Shown here: positions 1 through 5,054 of the stretch, piece after piece | How positions within the stretch are numbered: position 1 is the first letter of the stretch | Layout of the letters: the number at the start of each line of letters is the position of its first letter | Assembly: GCA_964394665.1 (NCBI GenBank) | Contig: CAYMYN010000082.1 | Coordinates: forward strand, 1 to 5,054 | From: CAYMYN01 sp964394665 | GTDB lineage: Bacteria; Planctomycetota; UBA1135; GCA-002686595 | Direction of reading: 5' to 3' | Length of the DNA: 5,054 nt | Position numbers and translations under genes: made by a program | Notes under the pieces: generated by a model | Told to the model about the DNA's origin: nothing | Seen by the model: the letters and a program-made list of their open reading frames with translations, nothing else | Database searches by the model: none

Positions 1-41
1 TTGTATCGAGCTTGCCCTTGCTATAAAAATACACCACAATA
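1..41. other. AT-rich edge before the CPBP gene, no gene seen
   Basis: About 15 of the first 40 bases are G or C, in sharp contrast to the G+C-rich DNA that follows. A TAA at 24-26, in frame with the CPBP gene, closes that reading frame just upstream of its ATG. A TATAAA at 22-27 resembles a -10 box, but the only -35-like hexamer (TTGTAT, 1-6) lies 15 bases away, which is short, and no ribosome binding site precedes the ATG. The segment could be a genuine upstream region, the far side of a rearrangement junction, or low-quality sequence at a contig end. The sequence alone cannot separate these. Confidence 0.4.
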
Positions 42-482
42 ATGGGCGAACTGGTCCTCGCCATCGGGGCCCTGCTGTCCCTCGTCCCGGCCCTGGCCGA
101 GGAGCTCTTCTTCCGCGGCTGGCTGCAGCGGCGCCTGGTGGAGGCCCTCGGGCCCGCGGCGGGCATCGGCCTCGCGACCCTGGCTTTCGCCGGAATGCAC
201 GGCGATCTCGTGCAGGGCGTCGCGGTGCTGCCGGCGGGCGCGTTGCTCGGCTACCTCGCCTGGCGCACGGGCTCGCTCTGGCCGGCCGTGCTCGGTCACG
301 CGGCCTTCAACGCCCTGGGGGTCACGGTGGCGCGGCTCGCGCCCGAGGACCTCGAGTCGCTGGAGAACGTGGGGCCGGGCCTGGCGCTCGTGGGCGCGGC
401 GATGCTCGCCTCGCCCCTGGCGCTCGCCTTCCTCGTGTTCCAGCTCGAGCGCCGGCGACGGCGCACGCGCGCGGCGGAGTGA
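42..482 (+). CDS. CPBP family intramembrane glutamic protease, probably N-terminally truncated
   Basis: Predicted membrane-embedded protease of the CPBP family (CAAX prenyl protease Rce1-like, also called the Abi or bacteriocin-processing family). Members cleave or process proteins in the membrane; the substrate here is unknown. The three family motifs are present in order: EExxxR at residues 20-25 (EELFFR), FxxxH at 49-53 (FAGMH) and HxxxN at 86-90 (HAAFN), so the active site looks complete. Hydrophobic segments lie near residues 4-19, 38-53, 57-73, 79-97 and 112-134, followed by an Arg-rich tail (RRRRR at 137-141) expected on the cytoplasmic side. At 146 residues it is shorter than usual (roughly 200-300), and the first motif is only 20 residues from the start, so the usual N-terminal membrane helices are missing. 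An in-frame stop at 24-26 prevents a longer frame, and the ATG lacks a Shine-Dalgarno sequence. The gene runs convergently toward hutU. Family assignment is firm; the true start is doubtful. Confidence 0.85.
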   Translation: MGELVLAIGALLSLVPALAEELFFRGWLQRRLVEALGPAAGIGLATLAFAGMHGDLVQGVAVLPAGALLGYLAWRTGSLWPAVLGHAAFNALGVTVARLAPEDLESLENVGPGLALVGAAMLASPLALAFLVFQLERRRRRTRAAE

Positions 483-501
483 GCCCGCCGCGCGCGCGGG
501 T

Positions 502-503
<2 letters not shown>
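481..503. terminator. Hairpin between convergent genes, possible bidirectional terminator
   Basis: An inverted repeat pairs GAGCCCGC (481-488) with GCGGGTTC (496-503): eight base pairs including one G-T wobble, with a seven-base CGCGCGC loop. It fills the 19-base gap between the CPBP and hutU stop codons and overlaps both. Position and symmetry fit a shared terminator for convergent genes. Neither strand has the T-tract of a classical intrinsic terminator, so it may only stall polymerase or protect 3' ends. Confidence 0.35.
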
Positions 504-2187
<1,684 letters not shown>

Positions 2188-2270
2188 GATCGTGGAGTCG
2201 TGCTGCGCGGGTCCGCGGTGGTGTCGGGATGCGCAGAGGATCGCCCAGTGCGCCCTCGGCGTAAAGGCTC

Positions 2271-2289
2271 GAGCCCTGGTGCGGGGCTC
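2271..2289 (-). terminator. Hairpin at the hutH stop codon, possible attenuator or 3'-end stabiliser
   Basis: Read on the minus strand, GAGCCC (2289-2284) pairs perfectly with GGGCTC (2276-2271) across a seven-base CGCACCA loop. The stem begins inside the hutH TGA stop codon. Only three T residues follow a few bases later, so strong intrinsic termination is unlikely. The structure could reduce read-through into hutU or stabilise a processed hutH end. The rest of the 100-base hutH-hutU gap is G+C-rich, with no recognisable promoter, operator, riboswitch or small gene. Confidence 0.25.
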
Positions 2290-3823
2290 AGGCCCGCAGG
2301 GGGCCGACCGCGGCTTCGACGGCGCGCACCAAGGTGCCGTCGCGGACGAGCTCGGCCGCCGCTTCGAGGTCACCGGCCAGGTAGCGATCGGCGCTGAGCG
2401 GCGCGACGCGCGCGCGCAGGCACTCGTGGGCGGCCAACGCGCCCGCGCCGGCGCGCAGCTCGGGGTGGAAGTCGCGGGCCGCGGCGGCGGCGACCCACTC
2501 GATCGCCAGCACGCGTTCGGTGTTCTCCAGCACCTCGCGACACTTGCGCGCGGCCGTCACGCCCATCGAGACGTGGTCCTCCTGGTTGGCGCTGGTTGGG
2601 ATCGTGTCGCACGAGGCGGGGTGCGAGAGCACCTTGTTCTCGCTGGCCAGGGCCGCCGCGGCGACCTGGGCGATCATCAGCCCCGAGTGCAGACCCGGGT
2701 CGCGGGCCAGGAAGGCGGGCAGGCCCGAGAGGTCGGGGTTCACGAGTTGCTCGACCCGCCGCTCGGAGATGTTGGCCAGGGTCGCCAGGCCCAGGGCGAG
2801 GTAGTCGAGCGCCATCGCGATCGGCTGGCCGTGGAAGAGGCCGGCGCTCACCACTTCGCCGGTGTCGGGGAAGAGCAGCGGGTTGTCGGTCACGGCATTG
2901 ATCTCGCGCGCGAGCGTCCCGCTCGCGTGCTCGAGGGCGTTGCGGAAGGCCCCGTGCACGATCGGCGCGCAGCGCAACGAGTAGGGGTCCTGCACGCGGT
3001 CGCAGTCGGCGTGGCTGGCGAGCACCTGCGAGTCGGCGAGGCAGGCGCGCACGTTGGCCGACGTGTTCGCGTGCCCCGGATCGCCCTTGAGGTCCGCGAT
3101 GCGCGCGTCGAAGGGCTTGGCGCTGCCGAACAGGGCCTCGATCGAAAGCGCGAGGATCGCGTCGGCGGCGCGCGCCAGGTTCGCGGCGCGTTCGCGGACG
3201 ACGACGCCGATGGCCTTCATGACCTCGGTGCCGTTGATCAACGCCAGGCCCTCCTTGGCCTCGAGCTCGACCGGCGCCTCGCCCAGGGCCGCGAGCGCTA
3301 CGCCCGCGTCCATGCGTCGCCCGCCGAGCTCCACCTGGCCGAAGCCCAGGAGCGTCGCGGCCATGTGCGCCAGGGGCGCGAGGTCGCCGCTCGCCCCCAC
3401 CGAGCCCTTGCGCGGCACGACCGGCACGAGGCCCGCGTTGAACAGCCGCACCAACGTCTCGAGCAGCTCGAGCCGCACGCCCGAGTGCCCGCGCGCCAAC
3501 CCGTGGATGCGCAGCACCTGGGCGATGCGCACCTCCTCGCGCGGCATCGGCTCGCCCAGGCCGCAGCAGTGCGAGAGCACCAGATTGCGCTGCAGCTCGG
3601 CCAACTTCTCGGGCGCGATGGCGACGCTCTTGAGCTTGCCGAAGCCGGTCGTGAGCCCGTAGACCACGTCCCCCGCCGCGACGTGGCCCTCGACCAGGGC
3701 GCGCGCTCGGCGCACGGCTTCGCGCGCGCCGCCGTCGAGCCCGAGGCGCAGGTCCGCGCCCCGCGTCAGGGGCGCGAGGTCGGTCAGGGTGAGCGAACGT
3801 CCGTCCAGGCTGAGGGTCTGCAC
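2288..3823 (-). CDS. hutH: Histidine ammonia-lyase (histidase)
   Basis: Catalyses the first step of histidine catabolism: L-histidine gives trans-urocanate plus ammonia (EC 4.3.1.3). It is a cytoplasmic, normally homotetrameric enzyme. The Ala144-Ser145-Gly146 triad in GSVGASGDLAPLAH would cyclise to the MIO electrophile (Ala142-Gly144 in P. putida). Other residues aligning with the known active site are Tyr55 (VYGLTTGFG), His85, Asn197 (INGTE), Tyr281 and Arg284 (DPYSLRC), Phe330 (LFHG) and Glu415 (NQEDHVSMG). The 511-residue length is normal. Phenylalanine or tyrosine ammonia-lyase is less likely, because SHCCG around His85 and the QE pair at 414-415 are histidase-like and hutU is adjacent. 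The start is a GTG at 3823; the next in-frame Met (residue 93) lies past conserved sequence. No Shine-Dalgarno motif is seen. Two segments differ from the commonest forms: CC at 86-87, and Leu329 where GGNFH usually has Asn. It follows the repeat-protein gene by 43 bases. Confidence 0.97.
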   Translation of the reverse strand: MQTLSLDGRSLTLTDLAPLTRGADLRLGLDGGAREAVRRARALVEGHVAAGDVVYGLTTGFGKLKSVAIAPEKLAELQRNLVLSHCCGLGEPMPREEVRIAQVLRIHGLARGHSGVRLELLETLVRLFNAGLVPVVPRKGSVGASGDLAPLAHMAATLLGFGQVELGGRRMDAGVALAALGEAPVELEAKEGLALINGTEVMKAIGVVVRERAANLARAADAILALSIEALFGSAKPFDARIADLKGDPGHANTSANVRACLADSQVLASHADCDRVQDPYSLRCAPIVHGAFRNALEHASGTLAREINAVTDNPLLFPDTGEVVSAGLFHGQPIAMALDYLALGLATLANISERRVEQLVNPDLSGLPAFLARDPGLHSGLMIAQVAAAALASENKVLSHPASCDTIPTSANQEDHVSMGVTAARKCREVLENTERVLAIEWVAAAAARDFHPELRAGAGALAAHECLRARVAPLSADRYLAGDLEAAAELVRDGTLVRAVEAAVGPLRA

Positions 3824-3848
3824 GGACGGGAGTCTGGGAAGATCGGGC

Positions 3849-3864
3849 GCCCCTGGAAAGGGGC
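3849..3864 (-). terminator. Small hairpin between the repeat-protein gene and hutH
   Basis: GCCCC (3849-3853) and GGGGC (3860-3864) form a five-base-pair G+C stem with a six-base loop, starting two bases past the stop codon of the upstream gene on the minus strand. No T-tract follows on that strand, so it is at best a weak terminator or pause site. The whole gap (3824-3866) is 43 bases. It contains no clear -10/-35 promoter and no Shine-Dalgarno sequence for the hutH GTG. The hut promoter is therefore either inside the end of the upstream gene or farther upstream. Confidence 0.25.
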
Positions 3865-3866
3865 TT

Positions 3867-5054
3867 TCAACGCCGCGCCGGGGCGCCCTCGGGCAGGGTC
3901 AGGCTCCAGGCGCCGTGCGGGTCGAGCACGAGCGCCTGCTCGCGCGCGAGCCAAGTCGAGTCCCAACGCACCGAGAGCCGCCACGTCCCGCGCGGCAGGC
4001 GCTCGATGATCAGCGGTTCCCCCGGGGCGAGCTCCCAGCCCTCGCGCGGGGCTCCGTCGACGACCAGGTCGATCGGCAGGCCGGCGTGGTCGCCGGCGAT
4101 CTGGAGGGAGAGCACGCCATCGGGATCGGGCGCGGGCGCCAGGCGCAGCTCGAGCGGCGGCTCCTCGGGCCGGACCACGATGCCCGCCCAGCCGCCCTCC
4201 GGACCCTCGGCCGTCAGGTAGCGCACGGATGCCGTGTCCCAGTAGCCCGAGAAAAGGAACTCCCCGCTCGGACCCGTGATGGCGCGTTGCACGCCGGGCG
4301 GCATCAGCGGCAGAACGTCGACCTCGAGGTAGGCGAGCGGCTGGCCGAGCGCGCGCACCATCGCCATGGCCGGGTCCGGCGCCCACAGGGCGACGAGAGC
4401 GCCGCGCACGGGTTTGCCCTCGCGCGTCACCCGGCCGACCAGGCGCGGAGCGGGCTCGAGGTGCAGCGCCAGCGTCTCGCGACGCTCGGGCACCAGGTGC
4501 ACCGAGCTCACCTTGGCCTTCGAGCGCGCGCCCTGGTGGAAGACCATCACCTGCACGGTCCCCGCGGGCAGGTCCTCGATCACGAAGGTCCCGCCGGCGT
4601 GGACCAGGGTCGGATTGACCTCGTGCCAGGGGAACTTGCGCTCGAGGCGCGCGCCGGCGTCCGGCAGCAGGAAGACCTGGGCCTGGGTGTCGGCGCCGAC
4701 GCGTTCGGGGAGCGTGACCTGCAGATCGCAGCCGCGCTCGAGGGTGAACGTCAGGCGGTCGACGAACATCACGTCGCCGGCCATGATCGGCACGATCTGG
4801 CGCAGGCGCGCGTAGCCTTGCTTGCGAACCAGCGCGAGCACGTTGTGGCCGGACGTGATGCGCGGGAAGTAGAACTCCCCCGCCAGGTCGCTGGCGGTCG
4901 CCTGGCCGTCGAGGATCACTTCCGCGCCCGGCACCGGATTGCCGGCGGTGTCGAGCACGCGGCCGTGCACCGAGGCGGGGTTGCCGAAGCCGATGTGCAG
5001 TTGTTCCTCGGCGTTGTTGCGCAGGCGTAGCTCGCGCAGCGCGCCCTGGGTGCC
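3867..5054 (-). CDS. Carboxypeptidase regulatory-like repeat protein, C-terminal part (5' end outside window)
   Basis: The last 395 residues of a larger protein; the frame is open to the window edge and its start is not included. A GTG at 4970 could be mistaken for the start, but it lies inside a beta-strand (VHGRVLDTAGNPVPGAEV), and the coding pattern continues upstream as ELRLRNN...QLHIGFG. Four beta-sandwich-like segments can be seen. Residues ~29-108 form a typical carboxypeptidase-regulatory-like (transthyretin-like) fold, with GRVLDTAGNPVPGAEV, a central D-x-x-G-E-F-Y-F strand and IPAG-like turns. Residues ~109-202 form a second, more divergent unit (GTFVIEDLPAGTVQV). Residues ~203-308 form a third, starting VGRVTREGKPVRGALV, with a GPSGEFLFSGY strand. 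Residues ~309-395 form a last unit ending in RGTWRLSV and GAWSLTLP. No catalytic motif or membrane anchor is visible in this part, and the signal peptide, if any, is off the window. Such repeats usually serve as extracellular or periplasmic scaffolds or binding modules. Function unknown; no evident link to histidine use apart from same-strand proximity to hutH. Confidence 0.8.
   Translation of the reverse strand, partial: GTQGALRELRLRNNAEEQLHIGFGNPASVHGRVLDTAGNPVPGAEVILDGQATASDLAGEFYFPRITSGHNVLALVRKQGYARLRQIVPIMAGDVMFVDRLTFTLERGCDLQVTLPERVGADTQAQVFLLPDAGARLERKFPWHEVNPTLVHAGGTFVIEDLPAGTVQVMVFHQGARSKAKVSSVHLVPERRETLALHLEPAPRLVGRVTREGKPVRGALVALWAPDPAMAMVRALGQPLAYLEVDVLPLMPPGVQRAITGPSGEFLFSGYWDTASVRYLTAEGPEGGWAGIVVRPEEPPLELRLAPAPDPDGVLSLQIAGDHAGLPIDLVVDGAPREGWELAPGEPLIIERLPRGTWRLSVRWDSTWLAREQALVLDPHGAWSLTLPEGAPARR

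Noticed and set aside
1..6. TTGTAT resembling half of a HutC operator
   Set aside because: Only a half-site, at the far end from the hut promoter side and without a partner half; most likely chance in AT-rich bases.
42..482. CPBP protease as an immunity or phage-defence (Abi) component
   Set aside because: The family is sometimes named Abi, but there is no bacteriocin, toxin or other defence gene nearby, so nothing in the window supports that role.
2188..2373. Possible N-terminal extension of HutU starting at 2373
   Set aside because: The extra 62 residues overlap the hutH coding region, are not urocanase-like, and would make the protein unusually long; the ATG at 2187 gives the family length.
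4968..4970. GTG as the start of the repeat-protein gene
   Set aside because: The codon lies within the first strand of a regulatory-like domain, and the frame continues with coding-like sequence to the window edge.

Overview
This is a G+C-rich bacterial window (over two thirds G+C by eye, except the first ~41 bases). It is almost fully coding and carries a core histidine-utilisation (hut) pair. High G+C, a large secreted-looking protein built from carboxypeptidase-regulatory-like repeats, a GTG start and no visible Shine-Dalgarno sequences would fit a Planctomycetota- or Myxococcota-like environmental genome. No marker gene is present, so this placement is only an inference.

Layout, left to right. 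Bases 1-41 are an AT-rich edge. Bases 42-482 (+) encode the catalytic core of a CPBP (CAAX-protease/bacteriocin-processing type) membrane protease, probably missing its N-terminal part. It converges on the hut genes across a 19-base gap that forms a G+C-rich hairpin overlapping both stop codons. On the minus strand, read from the right end, come the 3' part of a carboxypeptidase-regulatory-like repeat protein (5054-3867, open at the window edge), a 43-base gap with a small hairpin, hutH (3823-2288), a 100-base gap with another hairpin, and hutU (2187-502).

How the genes work together: HutH deaminates L-histidine to trans-urocanate, and HutU hydrates urocanate to 4-imidazolone-5-propanoate. 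These are the first two steps of histidine catabolism. All key catalytic residues are visible in both. The later enzymes (HutI, then HutG or HutF) and any regulator are not in the window. The repeat protein upstream is on the same strand and could share a transcript with hutH, but it has no known part in the pathway. The CPBP gene appears unrelated to it.

I see no tRNA, rRNA, CRISPR, insertion sequence or prophage features. Apart from the AT-rich edge, the starts without Shine-Dalgarno motifs, the hairpins at gene ends and a frequent CTCGAG hexamer, this is an ordinary metabolic region. I found no convincing undescribed system.
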